Assembly (NCBI GenBank): GCA_007644065.1
Contig: VJWN01000012.1
Coordinates: 981,758-1,045,757 of the forward strand
Origin: Margaritispora aquatica
Taxonomy: Eukaryota; Ascomycota; Leotiomycetes; Helotiales; Discinellaceae
Direction: 5' to 3'
Length of the DNA stretch: 64,000 bases
The notes beneath the pieces were generated by a model. The model made no database searches and was not told the origin of the DNA. It saw only the letters and a list, made by a program, of their open reading frames with translations. The position numbers and the translations under genes are program-made. Below, piece after piece: positions 12,326-24,946 of the stretch; the stretch's first letter is position 1; the number at the start of each line of letters is the position of its first letter.

Positions 12326-14234
12326 ATGGTTAACCACGGCATCCCAAGCAAAGCATGCAATGAATGTCGAGTGAGGAGGACTCGGGTAGGTAATTTAATC
12401 CATATCACTTCCAATTCAGTTACTGATGGCAAGGAATTAGTGCAACAAAGCAAGCCCGTCCTGTGTTCAATGCGTGAAACGAGGTCGAGTCTGTCAATAC
12501 CGTGATCCATTAACCGTGATGTTCAAAAGCCAAAATGAACAACTCCATCGCCCTCGTATTGCAACAACTTCGAAAGTATGGTCAAAACAGCCATGCAAGA
12601 ATAACGAAATCCAAATGGAGCCAAATCAACAACCACTTGAGCGAAGCCTTTCTGTAAACGTCACGGGTGATGACTATGCGATCTCACACATGTTCCATAA
12701 CTATGTTTTCAAGGACATCCACATATCCGCTTCAAGAGGTTTCTTTGATTACTTGCCAGACCTGATTATTTCTTCCCCGTCTTCTCGCTTCCCCTATTTA
12801 CACGAAGCCATTATTGCTCTTGGTTTGGCTGGAATTGCACATCAAGACACAACCGGACGAACGATGCGTAGAGCGAGAGCGAAATACAACAACGCAGTGA
12901 GTCAGATCAGTCACTTGCTAAGCGATGTCAAAGAAGCCAAGAAAAATGAGCTTCTTGTTGCTGTCACGATCCTTGGTCTTTTTGAGGTGAGCTCCTTTTA
13001 CCGTGAGGACATGTGTACATGAACTGACACACATCGCATAGTCGTGTGCGTCTTCCCTCCCACGCTCGATGGCATCTTGGATGCAGCATGCATTAGGATC
13101 ATACTCCATTCTCCGCCTTCGTGGAAATGAGATGCTACAAACATTCATTGGCCGTAGACTATTCCTCCACGTCCGAACACAATTCGTATGTCTGAAGAGT
13201 CGCTCTCAACTTGTTGTCACTATGCTAATATACGATGCAGATAAGGACATGCGTCCAACTCCGTATGGCCTTGCCACCAGAGATCGATGAACACTTCCTC
13301 CTCGATATGCCTGGCACGAGTACTAGTCCTGGGACTCGGTCTACTAGGTCTTTGTTCATTGGAATGCGCGCCTTTTGCGCGCTTCGAGCATCCATCAAGA
13401 AAGGAGAAGAACTCAAGGACCCTCATGAAATCATCGCATCATGTAGGAATATCGATGCTCTGCTTAGAGAGTGGGAAGAAAACACACCACCAGGTTATGG
13501 ATACACGGTTGCAACCGTTGCTGCTCCTTGCGAAGATGTATATGCTTCTCAATACTACATATATGGTAAGTGATTACTATTCATGAGAATTTCTGGATGT
13601 GTATTGTTCATGATACTCTCATTTATCTTATGTCGGTTAGTCGAGTGAGTAGTAATATATTCTCACTGTTCATCCAATAGGAGACGTCTTCGTCGCACAG
13701 CTTTGGAACAATTGCCAGCGCGCTCGTTGCATCACCCACAAGACCATAATCGAGCAACTCAATCGTCTCATCCTCCTCAACCCTGACGAAGTCGAGGAAT
13801 ATCACACCCAAATCGCCTCATCTCAAGCAATCATCCACAGACTCGGGCTCGACACCTGCGCTAGCGTGCCCTTTCACTTTGACTTCCACCTTCCAGTGTC
13901 AGAGAGACGACCCAAAGCCATCGGAGGCAACCTGTTGATGTGGGCACTGTATAGCGTGAGTTTGGTAGCCCAGACTGAGTCAAGAATGCTCGTGTGGCTT
14001 GTTGGGAGGCTGAGGAAGATCGCGAGAGAGTTGGGAGTTGGTCATGCTGCCGCTTTGGCGGAGATTTGTGTCAGGAGATCATTGCTGCCGTGGAAAGAGG
14101 GCATACAAGGGAAGGGCGAGTTGCAGAGAGTTAATCGTGACGGAATTGACGGATCTGCAACTAAGAGAGTGTCCAAGGACGAAGAGGATGATAGATGGGA
14201 GGCGTACTTGGCTCCTATGGGGAACCGAATATAA
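12326..14234 (+). CDS. Zn2Cys6 fungal-type transcription factor
   Basis: Five exons (12326-12385, 12441-12986, 13042-13185, 13241-13565, 13681-14234) give 542 residues. The binuclear zinc cluster starts at residue 11: CNECRVRRTR-CNKASPSCVQCVKRGRVC, fitting C-x2-C-x6-C-x5-C-x2-C-x6-C. The first intron splits the cluster just before its third cysteine, a common position in this family. The rest resembles the weakly conserved fungal Zn-cluster C-terminal region (HYMFHNYVF-like start, LGLAGIA, WMQHALGSYSILRLRG, LREWEENTPPGY, LLMWALY). It lacks the long N-terminal linker of Gal4-type factors. Targets cannot be inferred; the neighbours do not form an obvious pathway cluster. Confidence 0.9.
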
Positions 14235-14947
14235 GAATCGGAGTCAAGCGAGAGAGTGCACAAGGACATCGAAATCTAGTTATACATTGTGATACAATGA
14301 TGAATCTCTATTTCTACCACACTCGAAAAGCTTGCATTATTTGTGAAATATGGTAGAAAAGAGCTGTAAAGAGTAGTGCACATAGACTGCCAAGAAGACA
14401 CTATTGCTGTTGTCGAAGCGGGTGACATCAATATCGATGATAGGATCGGAAGGCATATGTACAGCATTGACAGCAATAAATTCTTTCGCATAACGACGGC
14501 AAACCCAAGCCGGGTCATCTAGACGTCGATTGCAATGTCTTATCAAATAGCGACCTTGAGTTAAAGTCGTGATAATTCTCGTTTGCCTGTGCCACTGTAT
14601 GTGGCGTTTTGGTGTTCGAATATTTTGAGGGACCGAGCACTCGCTCGCTTCTGAACCACAACTTCACAAAGCGCTAAATTACATTTATTCCACCAAATGG
14701 CATGATGAAGTCCATTTTAGCATTCAAATCTGTCAAAGAATTTGCAAAGAATTTGCCAACAAGATCTTGAGCTCATCAGAATCGACGAAATGTGCCTCCA
14801 TCGTTCTGAACATCACCAACTTCACCAAATTCGTTCAAATCGTCAGCATCGGACATCATGCCCATCCTAGCACAAGCTTCGGAGATCATACCGCAAGCAG
14901 CTTAAACTCAACCACACACACACACAGACACACACACCGCTCTTTGA
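14235..14947. other. Intergenic upstream of U2 copy 1; includes a CA microsatellite
   Basis: About 700 bp with no supported gene. A degenerate (CA)n tract of about 28 nt spans about 14911-14938, just before the conserved U2 promoter elements. Confidence 0.5.
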
Positions 14948-15033
14948 AGCAAACAGAAGCAAACGCAATCCCACGTGAGCATTGCATTGCTTACGGCTTC
15001 GCTCCAGGCGACAGCTTCTCTCGAGTATATATA
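14948..15033 (+). promoter_or_regulatory. U2 snRNA copy 1 promoter elements
   Basis: An AGCAAACAGAAGCAAAC element at 14948-14964 is repeated in front of copy 2 at a similar distance from the RNA start (131 versus 122 nt). A CACGTGA motif is at 14972-14978 (the other copies have CACATGA) and a TATATATA box at 15026-15033, about 53 nt upstream of the RNA. The recurrence at several copies is seen directly; calling it a promoter is inference. Confidence 0.6.
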
Positions 15034-15078
15034 CGTCGACACCTCCCCGTCCTTTCATCTTCTTTTTCTTTTCTCTTT

Positions 15079-15260
15079 AGCTCTCTTTGCCTATTGGCTT
15101 AGATCAAGTGTAGTATCTGTTCTTTTCAGTTTAATCTCTGAAAGATTCCTAAGGGAATCACATTGATTATACTTATTTTTGTTCCTCGGACTTCGGCCTC
15201 TGGGCTTGCCCATGTCGTTGTCCACTGTGTCACTGGTATTTCACTGCCTCCAGTCGATGC
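15079..15260 (+). ncRNA. U2 snRNA, copy 1 (uninterrupted)
   Basis: U2 is the spliceosomal RNA that base-pairs with the intron branch site. The sequence carries the U2 5' end AGCTCTCTTTGCC, stem-loop I (GCC-TATT-GGC), and TTAGATCAAGTGTAGTATCTG with the branch-site recognition element GTAGTA at 15110-15115. Stem IIa is TTTCAG/CTGAAA (15124-15129 with 15138-15143). Stem IIb is GATTCC-TAAG-GGAATC (15144-15159). The Sm site ATTTTTG is at 15175-15181, and stem-loop IV is CTGG-TATTTCACTGCCT-CCAG (15233-15253), the U2A'/U2B'' binding hairpin. Both ends are set by comparison with known U2 RNAs and may be off by a few bases. A TATA box lies upstream, as expected for polymerase II snRNA genes. Confidence 0.95.
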
Positions 15261-16169
15261 GAACTCTTTTTCATCGTTGGTTCTGCTAGTCAGAACTTCG
15301 AAGAAGAAAATGTATTGAAGTTGAAATATAATGTGTCTAATTAGAGAGACAACCAGCTGTTGAATATTATTCTGAGGGCAAGGGATTTGTGAGGAGAGGT
15401 CATGATCCGGGGTTTGTGGCGATTTCTAGGCACTATGTTTGAAGCTTAGATAGATTCGCAACGTGTATCTCATGTAGAGGGTTCACTAAATCAAGTCTTT
15501 CCTCTCCTTGTACAGGAGTGTTCTTAAGCTGCCGTTGGTTATGTATGATTCATTTCAATGCTGTCAGTAATTTCCAACAAATATACTTATGCAATTCTCA
15601 CGACCTCAAAGCTCTGGGATGATGTCGCACTTCCTAGGTACTCCAACCCCTTGCTAAACCTCATCACAACAACATTTTCGAGCGAACCCTGTGCTGTAAA
15701 ATGAAAAGGAGGCGTGTAGTAAAGCGAAAAGAGACACAGCAAAGAGGACTATTCATATCTACGATCAGAAAGTCTTTATGGCTGGCAGGTAGGTGCCTCT
15801 TCCTTAGCCATTCGAAGGGTAGGTATGTTTCGACTTTGAGTTGCGCAAGTTCTTCTGGATTCTGTGAGGCTCAGCCACTTGGTCTTAGATATTCCACTAC
15901 TTTGGCATCGCCAAAACCTTCAAAACTATACCAGAGTTTTGGATTGACACAGGACAGCACTGTGATCCGAGAGAAATGCGAGATGGCCGGTACAATAGAA
16001 AGATCATGTGATATTAGACCCGCCAAAAATCCCCACTAAAGCTAGCGACCTCGAAGTCTTGGCATACACACAAGAAATATTTTCACGCTTCAACGAACTT
16101 CCTTCAATCAACCATATCTCAATCGACCACGGCGCAGGATTATACTTCTTTGCGACCTCATTCATCAAA
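15261..16169. other. Intergenic between U2 copy 1 and the eL22 gene
   Basis: About 900 bp; no gene supported. The last part should contain the eL22 promoter and leader. Open frames (15701-16039, 16008-16196) run into the eL22 leader and have no family motif. Confidence 0.5.
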
Positions 16170-16780
16170 ATGGCACCATCCACCGTATGTACATGACACT
16201 GCTTTGCTGTTGGCTCGCTCCTTCGGGGGTTGCAGCGTGAAACAGTAGGCTAAGATCATTTTGACAGAAATCCAAGTCCAAGGGACCTAAGGTCACCAAG
16301 AAGGTAAGCAACCTCTCCTCCCATTGCCTGTCGATTGCCATTGCATCTGCGGTGCGCGACGTGTGATATTGTGGGCAATGTGCTGACTTGCGCAAACAGT
16401 TCATCATCAATGCTTCGCAACCCGCCTCAGACAAGATCTTCGACGTTGCCGCATTCGAGAAGTTCCTCCAGGACAAGATCAAGGTTGACGGCCGTGTCGG
16501 AAACCTTGGCGACATCGTCCAGATCTCCCAGGTTGGCGATGGAAAGATCGAGGTCATTGCACACACCGAGTTCTCTGGCAGATACCTCAAGTACCTGTAT
16601 GTTTTTCCTCCGCGGCTCTGCATAGTCCAGACCAATACTAACAATGGAAATAGGACCAAGAAGTTCCTTAAGAAGCAACAGCTCCGTGACTGGCTCCGTG
16701 TCGTCTCTACCTCCAAGGGTGTCTATGAGCTCCGCTTCTTCAACGTCGTCAACGACGATGCTGAGGAGGATGACGAGTAA
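16170..16780 (+). CDS. RPL22: 60S ribosomal protein eL22
   Basis: Four exons (16170-16184, 16268-16303, 16400-16596, 16654-16780) give 124 residues, the usual length for eL22. The first exon is only 15 nt (MAPST). The body shows KFIINASQPASDKIFDVAAFEKFL, IKVDGRVGNLG, VIAHTEFSGRYLKYLTKKFLKK and RDWLRVVSTSKGVYELRFFNV, followed by the acidic DDAEEDDE tail. eL22 is a large-subunit protein near the exit-tunnel face. The intron-rich 5' part is typical for ribosomal protein genes of filamentous fungi. Reading frame and lengths agree exactly. Confidence 0.96.
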
Positions 16781-17054
16781 ACGGTCAATCAGTGGATGTG
16801 ATATGATGGGTTGGACTGGATTATTCTAGCACAGAAGTTTTTGAATGAAAAGAAGCTTCCCCGTCACACAATATTTTTTGTATATGATTTGAACGTGAGA
16901 AATATTTCATAAGACAACAATGAAGTCTATTTGCAATCAAAACCGGTCTAGAGAATTGAGATGTCTATTCAGGTATCGTACACTATACTAACAATACCCT
17001 CGAGCAAGTGGATATACCCCAACGCCTAATCCATCTACATTCTACCCATTTCAT

Positions 17055-18190
17055 CTATGGCAACGCTCTCATAACGCCCTCAAAAGCAACCAAGGCCATC
17101 GCATTCGCCGGAAATGCTCGCAGGAAACAAGGCACAAAACCTCTCCAATATCCTTTCCACCCATTCTCCGCATAAATCGTCCTCGCCGCCGTTTTCCAGT
17201 CAGGGAACCTTCGTACACCATCATTCAGACCTCCCTCCAACGGATCCGTCATGATCCTCTGCTTGACCACATCGCTTGGATAGCTCGTCATCCAGAAGAC
17301 CTGCGCGCTCAATCCTCCCGCCCAGAAATTGACAGCTGGTGTGCTGAGCTCTGTTCGGTCGGACAGTAGACGCGTGAAGACATCGTAGCTGCCCCACCAG
17401 AAGAAGAAGAAGCTTCGAAATAGCAGCGTAGCACTCAGCCCATGATATAATCCCGGCACACCATGGAACTTATAAATCTTCTTCATGCAATCAATTGGGC
17501 CCTTGTATAACCTCTCCGATTTCTTGTTCGAGTACTGAATCTGTAACCGCGCCTTGATGTGCTCCACCGGCGCAGCGATAAAGCTCACAGTCGCTCCGGC
17601 CATAACACCCGCCATTGCATGCCCCAGTGTAGGTAACCTGTGCTTCTTTTCGTCCGGCATGGGGTAGTCAAACCCAGTGAAGCTCGCGAACCCTGAGGGC
17701 GTGGCTGCCATGCGGTTTGGGTTGAATAGCGTCTGGTGGAGAAATCGTCGATAGAATGTAAGAGAACCAAGCATAATGCTATCCATGAACATCCATCCTA
17801 CGAGAGGAGGCGTCGCCCCTTTGTATAGGCCTGGCACGCCTTCTTTGCGAATGGTAATGAGGAGGCATTGTAATGGTCCTGAAAAACGAGTTGCATCGGA
17901 TGTTTGCAGTCGGACTTTGATCGTGTCGAAAGGATGGCCGACTGTGTCCTATTAGCTTCGTTCAGGCTCTCAAATTTCCCAGACGTCTCCTCGAGCTGGC
18001 CACAAACACAGCGCAACGGAATGCCCCTCCAACCTATCTAATCGCCCTGTACCAAGGAGCTGCGAGCCAAGCTCCACCAGGACCGAGAAGTAAAGAGATA
18101 GACAACCATACCAGTTAACTTTGCAACGCCAGAGAAAACACCCGCCACAAAGCCTTTGTAGTTCTTGTGGCCCTCCTTCTGCTCCGTCAT
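17055..18190 (-). CDS. Mitochondrial carrier (SLC25 family; carnitine/amino-acid carrier-like)
   Basis: Two exons, 18190-18112 and 17941-17055, separated by a 170-nt intron, give 321 residues. All three carrier signatures are present: HPFDTIKVRLQ, APVEHIKARLQ and YPSDVVKQRI, each at the end of an odd-numbered transmembrane helix, in the tripartite six-helix arrangement. These proteins exchange metabolites across the inner mitochondrial membrane. The general look (GVAKLTVGHPFDTIKVRLQ and the long second matrix segment with a SFFFFWWGSYDVF helix) recalls the carnitine/basic amino-acid branch, but the substrate cannot be fixed from the sequence alone. No presequence is expected for this family, and none is seen. 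Confidence 0.92.
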
Positions 18191-20102
18191 CTTCGCTTCT
18201 CCATTTTCTGGTTGCGACTGGCAGGTGGAGGAGTCTGCTTATGTTTGATATTGTTGCTTGGAAATGCTGGAGCTTCGAGCCAATCGGAGGCGAGGTGGGA
18301 TATGCACTACGATTAGACATTATGTGAGGTGGGGGCATGGATTATGTTCAGCCATCGAGTAGAAAAAATAATTGAAATTCGTACTATAACAAGTATACAT
18401 ACATTTGATTTTAGCTTTCACAATCATGTGCACTGCTTTCTGTTTAGTTTAGAAAGGTAAGACCTGTCGCGAACACGGAGACCAAACTGACAACTGTTTG
18501 CTAATACATTCTTATGGTCCTAATTTCTACCTCTCTGTGCTTGGTCGTGAAGATTCTATTCTTAAATAGAGAAAAGAGATGTGATGCGGTCTCTGGAACT
18601 CCGATGATACTTCATCATTGGACGAGTAGATGTTATCCAAGCGACGTTGCTAGGGGACATGTGCTCAACCTGATTCGATTTCCCTCGTCTCGCTTACTTG
18701 AATTCATATATGCAGCTTCTTCGCCCAGTCGAGCCGACTGTTTTGCACAAATCTACTATCTGCTTCACGTCTCTCCCTGGATTTCCTCTTGCTTCAACAG
18801 TGCCAACAAGTGTTCTTCTTATTTCTACGATATTTGAGACTTGCTTTAGTCCTTGGCCGACAGCCATGTCACTTCGTACAAACTTCTCAAAGAACAACAA
18901 CTTAATGTCTCTGGTATTTAAGAATCTTATGGTTAGCCCCGCGCATGCTTTAGTTACTTTCTGTCAAATCAATATCTTACAAAGTCAACTCCCTCTTTGG
19001 CACTTTCCAATAGCTTTCAATTCTCAAGAAATACTAAATGTTCCTTATCCTCACTTGAGCTAATTCTCCTCCTTGGTAAAAGACCTTCTTGGTGTTAAAA
19101 ATCCCGAGACATCTAAACTACCGTCGTCGGAAGTGGCTGAAAGCCTCGAGGCCAAAGTGAACACTTCATGATGAATAATAAAAGGGAATGGATATATGTA
19201 TTCAGAGAAAACATCAAATTTAGAAAGATATTCAATATAATGGCTCTTTGCAACCAAAATTTAAGTAGCTAAGCATATTTGAACGTGAGTGTGCAATGCT
19301 AAAATGGTTCACTTAAGCGACGCCTTGAAAAGGGGCCAAGCGGGCATTTGCAGCACCACAGGACAAAATAGTGGACACCAGGGCACTCACTCCAAACCGT
19401 TCCAGCTGAACGCGAATCCTCAAACAAACCAATCCACATGTACGTCCTGATATGCTAAGAGATCTATAAATCTGTCACAATCCACCTCTATCCAGCCCAC
19501 AACAGTCAAACATTAGAATATGATACTGTACGGACCACGGGGGTACTGTCAAGGAAGTTGGTCAACCACAAACGCTGCGATCAGCAAAGGAGCGCCCGGT
19601 TGTCCCTGAATCGCGGATCTCTCCAGGGGCCTAACAACCCTGTGCATATTTATGCGAAGAGCACCATCGCCAATCGATCAGGATGGATATGGATATGGAT
19701 ATGGATGGTGTGTGTGTGAAAGAGCTGCCCCTCAGCGGGGTTCATCCGTCATCGTCCGTCTCAGTCTCAGTCTCCTCAGTCGAGGTTGCAACTCTTTTTC
19801 GCGGCTGATACCAAACACCTCGACGAGACCAGCCCAGCCTAGCCCAGCACACACAGCATACGGTATATGCATATATTGGACGCTTCGGTCTTCTTTTGGG
19901 CATATCGATATCTACATTATTTTCTATAAATACTTTAGCTGGCGACATACTTCTTACCTTCTTATTTTTCGAAAGCATAAACATTCCTGTCTTTGCGTAG
20001 ATATTTGCATACTATTCTTGGGAAGCTTCAGGGAAGCGTCATATATCAACAAGTTCCATTTATTGCACGCTCCGACGAAAGATACCTAACCAGTTTGCGA
20101 CA
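18191..20102. other. Intergenic, about 1.9 kb, with a small tandem hexamer
   Basis: Divergent spacer between the carrier gene (minus) and the GT8 gene (plus). A TGGATA-type hexamer tandem lies at about 19680-19707. A minus-strand stretch around 18900-18694 and an overlapping plus-strand frame at 18698-19063 are both open, but neither shows a family motif, and I cannot tell whether either is coding. Confidence 0.45.
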
Positions 20103-21185
20103 ATGGCAGAAACAAAGAGAGCTACCGAGTCGAGAAAAGGTGGACATTCCCCCATCCTCCCTTGAAGCGACAACACAGCTAATGCCTCTCTAGTCTGGAC
20201 AACCCTCATAACCAACACAGCCTACCTGTCTGGTCTGCTAACCCTCGACCACTCGCTCAAGAAATCCGGCTCCAAATACCCCCTCGTAGCACTGTACACC
20301 GATGCCTTCCCCGCCGCTGGACACGCCGCGCTCGCTGCCCGCGGCATTCCCGCGCAGCGCATCGAGTACCTGCTCCCCAAAGCAGGGAAGGACTACAGCG
20401 CCGACCCGCGTTTTTACGACTGCTGGAGCAAGTTGACGCCGTTCAGCTTGGTGGAGTACGACCGTGTCGTGCAGCTCGATAGCGATATGTTGGTTAGGAA
20501 GAACATGGATGAGTTGATGGAGATGGAGCTTGATGGCCCCGAGAAGGAGGGGAAGGGAATGAAGGTGTTTGCGGCGGGACATGCGTGTGTGTGCAATCCG
20601 CTGAAGAAGGCGCATTATCCTAAGAACTGGTATGTTTATTTCCCCTCTCTGCCCTCTTTGTGCCCCTCCCACCTATGACCTACATGAATTCTAGGCTAAA
20701 CCACGCAAAGGGTTCCCGAAAACTGCGCCTTCACCTCACAACACACTACACCTGACGTCGCGCAAACCACGGGACCCGACCCAGCAGTCGGGCCTCTGGG
20801 CTTCATGAACGGCGGCCTGCAAGTCGTGAATCCCTCAATCGCAGTCTATAACCAGATCCTCGCACACATGGAATCCGACGCTGCGATCGACATGGATTTC
20901 GCAGATCAATCCCTTCTTTCAGACTTATACAAGGGCCGCTGGGTGCCCTTGCCATATATCTACAACGCGCTCAAGACGCTGCGATGGGAGGGCGTGCATA
21001 ATGAGATCTGGAGGGACGAGTCTGTGAAGAATGTGCATTATATTTTGGCGCCTAAGCCGTGGGATGAGATGGACGCGGAGGGGAATAATATCGGGAAGGA
21101 TCCGACGCATGTCTGGTGGGTGGAGGCGAATCAAGAGAGGTTGCGAGATGAGAAAGTGAAGGGGATTGCTGCAGATGGATTTTAG
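20103..21185 (+). CDS. Glycosyltransferase family 8 (glycogenin/galactinol-synthase-like)
   Basis: Three exons (20103-20139, 20194-20629, 20711-21185) give 315 residues. The start of the Rossmann-like GT-A fold reads VWTTLITNTAYLSGLLTLDHSL. The metal-binding DxD is in YDRVVQLDSDMLV, and the acceptor-side blocks are GFMNGGLQVVNPS and DQSLLSDLYKGRW, followed by LPYIYNALK. No signal peptide or membrane helix is seen, so the protein should be cytosolic, as for glycogenin-like enzymes. Substrates could be UDP-sugars with myo-inositol, protein tyrosine or glycan acceptors; the family does not settle which. The short first exon (MAETKRATESRK) is supported by the in-frame splice to VWTT. Confidence 0.9.
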
Positions 21186-21446
21186 GATTGAATCTCTCCT
21201 AGGAAAGGTGATTATGCATGTTTGATGAAAATGATTGAACAGACGATATGGAATATAGATGGTAGACACAGGATCAGTCTCGAAAATAAAGTCATGGTTG
21301 ATGCGTTGAAGTTGAGAACACATCTTGGGTATCATCTTTTATATTCTCATCAAGGTGGCATTTTTTCTGCTGACGATGTCGCAACATCTCAGAAACCATG
21401 AACGCCGACAATGCATTGCACCACACTACATATCCCAACCATAGTT

Positions 21447-24400
21447 TTACATCTTGTTATCCGCCTCGGCTAGCCAGGCCTTTGCGAGGTCCTTTGCTAA
21501 GCCCAGTCTCAAGATCCTCAGCAGCTCATCGCCTGAGGTTCCAGCCGAGATACCACTCCGCCAATCCCAACCACGCTTTACGTTGCCTTTAACCATCACA
21601 CCGCTACTGCTCATCGATTGTTTCAGCTGTGAGGCGATCATAGAGCTGCCAACCATGGAGAAACTGCCAGTCGTTCCACTCAGACTGGAATTGGTCTTCC
21701 GCAGCATGTCAGCTGGCGTGGAACCTTTGAGACCTTGTCCAGAAGCCACTACTGTTTGCAAGAATTCGGTACATGCTGTGTACACACGAGGTCCAACGGC
21801 CTGTAGATCCTCAATGGCCTTGAGAAGGATGTTGATTTGTGATACGGATGCTGTATAATCAGGTTGGTTCACAAAAACCATTGCCTCACCCAGTAGGGCA
21901 AGCAGAAAATCGACACTAACCACAGCCTCTCGACCTTCATCATAGAGTCCACCCCGAATATTGTCATCGGAACTGATGATCACCGCCATCAAAGAATTTG
22001 CCGCCTCCAGTTTTCGAATGATAGCTCCTTTTTGAGGTCTCTGACCATTGACAGAGACTTCTTCGTCCCTTAAGTCGTAGAACCTTCGAAGGGTGGCGTA
22101 GCCGCTCAGAGATTTCTGCAAGAGCTGTGCAGCTTGCAAATCCAGATGCGACATTTCTGTAAGCGTTGCTCTAGGAGACGAGACAAGATTTTTTAAATGC
22201 TCGTCTAGGTCAGCTGTTGCAGGGTAGGCCGTAGATTGAACTAGCGAAAATGATATGAGGAGATCCAAGACGTCTTTGACCTTTTGGTGTTTGTGTGCCA
22301 AGGAGTAATACCATACAGCCTCACCGTATTTATGAGAGCCTTCAGCAAGATAATCGGCATAAGACTGCAAAGTTAGCATGTATGTTTAAGAATATAGGAA
22401 TTGATGTCTTACTTCAGCAGTGTCTTCTGCATGACGATTCATTCCAAGGTCATTGAGCAGTCTCCAAAGCTTGTCAACCGTGGCTGAGGATTCTAGAGCG
22501 AAGTTTCCCAAGAAATTGCCCACCATTTCTTCTGATCGTGTAGTTGAATCGAGTCGGCCAAGAACAGCAATAGCCAGCTCCCAGCCATCTCTGATCATGG
22601 GAGGTTTTGTTGACGATCGTAGCTGGCCATGGTCTGCCAATGCAGTGGCATACTTGATGAGTGTCACGTCTTTAACGCCATCTGATTTAGAAGGAGAAGA
22701 TTCCAGACCAAGGAGATCTAAATCGTTCTGGTCTAAGTCCATCCCAATCAAATTCTTCTCCTCAGCATGCGGTAGCCACCCCGCCAGAGACGCAACTTCT
22801 GCCACAGCAGAAGACAGAGGAGCTGACCAGCCGCGTAAGAACCCGATGACAGCCTCATTATCTCCTTCTAAAACAGAGGCTAGTGCAACTTCGATATCGC
22901 TCGCAGTATTAACCTGGAAGTCAGTTTGGACATTTGTAGCGATGCCAAAGGAACTCCGCAATTTCCGAAGATACGACTCTTCGTCGCTCTCTCTGTTAAT
23001 TCTGAAGGTTTGTGATCGTCTGGAAGCGAGTCGTCGGTCGTCTTTGCTCTCATCCCACCATACCAAAAGGCCAATAGTCGACTCCAACCAGTCTTGCGAG
23101 TTTTCAACAATGGTATTCTTCTCTCCCATCACGAGTGTGTAGAGCGTAACAAGGTTCTGGTAAATGTGCCATGGAACTTGACTCTCTGCTTTCCTAGCAG
23201 TCCGTCCGTATGCTGACTGACTCATGGTGGAATCGTTGAAGCCACTTGCACGATCTTTACTATTACCTTCCGCAAAAGTTTTCAGTGCTTCAAGCGACTG
23301 AGCGACCTTGAGACGAAACAGTTGCCAATCACTACTTCTAATATTCCAGTCTCCACGAGTAGCAGGGCATTGAGAAAGAACCTCCACAGCAGCGTTCATG
23401 ACCCTCTCAATATTGCTTAGGGCAACCCCGGAGAAACCATACTGACTCTGACTTCTGGGTTGATCAGAGCCGTTCTTCGCATGTTTCCACCCAGCATCTT
23501 TCAGTATATTGACCACAGCTATAATCTTGCCACGAATAAGGCTGGTGAAAATGATATCCCAGAAGAGTGGATGGTTTGCGGGACTCGGTCGATGTGTTTG
23601 AACTTCTTCAACTTGAGAGGCGTAGGGGCGGTGTTGGATGTCCATCCACTCGAGAAGTATCCATGGGAGGGGAGTAACCTTCCGATCGAAAGATCCTAAA
23701 GTTCTTGTTACTTTTGTTGGGTGGTGAATGTGCAAAGCAAGACCAGCGATATAGTTAGCTTTGGCAAAATCAGAGGCTTTTTCCCCTGGGCCAATAGTTG
23801 CAACGAATTCTTCAGAATCATATGGTGTGTTGTTCTTGCAGTACTCCTCCCAGAGTGCGATAAGTTCCCCTGGAATCACATTCAGGGCATCCAAAAGCAT
23901 ATCTGGGTCATCTGTAGCCCCGATACCTTCTGAGTACAGTCGTGTTATGATTGTTTCGGTATTCAGAACGAGATCATCACTCTCATCGACTGGGGGATCT
24001 CCCATTTGCCTGTAAAGACTCCTGGCGATTTCATGAAACTTGGAGACTTTGGAATCTGATGCCATTCCTTCACGACTTTGCCTGAATTCTGACGTCGACA
24101 TAAGCATATCAGATCGTCCATGGTGGAGAGCACTTGTCCTTGAATCAGCAGATTCTGACCGATCATCCATATCTTCATCATCGTAATCCCCATCCTCGTC
24201 GACCAATCCATCTGGTCTATCCTCATCATCGTAATCTTCATCTTCTTCCATCCCTTCCTGTTCTGAGTTTTCGTCCATCTCATCCTCAGGCTCTTCCTCT
24301 TCAGGTTCTTCCTCGTCTGAATAGTCTGAGGAGCGAGACGCATGGAATTCGTTGCTCAGACCGGATCGCTGTGCTGGAAAAGAAGAACGTCCGAAGGCTG

Positions 24401-24653
24401 CAGGCGGAGAAGATTTTGGCGCAAAGTTGCTCTGTTGAGAGAAGGAAAGAGGCTTTATTGGATTCGTTGCGCCAAAGCTCGAGCTGCCCAAGTATGAGGA
24501 AGGAGGCGCACCTGCAGGTGTGAATGATGCTGCAGAAGAAGGTGGAGGACCAGCTGGCGTAGTCGAAGGATTATTGGAAGCTCCAAAGGAAAAGGTATTG
24601 TACTTCCTTTCGGGCGTCGAAGGACTTGAAGAATCTGGATACTGGTAGGTCAT
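21447..24653 (-). CDS. NUP85: Nucleoporin Nup85 of the Nup84/Y complex
   Basis: Two exons, 24653-22413 and 22364-21447, give 1052 residues. The N-terminus (1-110) is low-complexity with FSFGAS, FGAT and FGRS elements, followed by a very acidic stretch (about 110-165, many DE runs). The body from KVSKFHEIARSLYRQMGD is helical with NHPLFWDIIFTSLIRGKI, the WLESTIGLLVWWDESKDD region, LADHGQL and the C-terminal SYADYLAEGSHKYGEAVWYYSLAHKH block. This matches the Nup85 scaffold nucleoporin, which builds the Y complex of the nuclear pore. The intron joins ...AEDTAE-SYADYL. It is head-to-head with the gamma-tubulin gene (293 bp between starts). Confidence 0.88.
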
Positions 24654-24946
24654 TGTGTTGGTAGTGCTCCACAGAGCGTTATGCCAAAGCGATTTTTAGC
24701 TTCGAACAGCAAGCGGAGTCGAGTAAATGCGAAAGTTCGAGGGTTTTGAGGTTGACTTGCGATTGTGTTGATTTTCAATTATTTACATCGTTGCGATGTA
24801 CTTTGAGCAGGGACTAGCGCCAACCAAACGCGTCTCTCCGCGAAACGACGCGCTGAGGGCACTCGAAGTATGTAATTGAAAATTCTAATATAATTCTTTC
24901 CTGAACCGAAATATTAGGAAACGCTTGAATTTTTCATGGTGAGATA
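24654..24946. promoter_or_regulatory. Divergent NUP85 / gamma-tubulin promoter with an ACGCGT box
   Basis: The 293-bp spacer between two divergent start codons contains ACGCGT at 24828-24833 and further CGCG-containing sequence up to about 24852. ACGCGT is the MluI cell-cycle box bound by MBF in yeasts. Function here is inferred. Confidence 0.5.

Noticed and set aside
18694..19063. Overlapping open frames on both strands in the carrier/GT8 spacer
   Set aside because: Neither has a motif, promoter or splice evidence, and I could not decide which strand would be coding.
22453..23142. A 229-codon frame antisense to NUP85
   Set aside because: Shadow of the NUP85 coding strand; no motif of its own.
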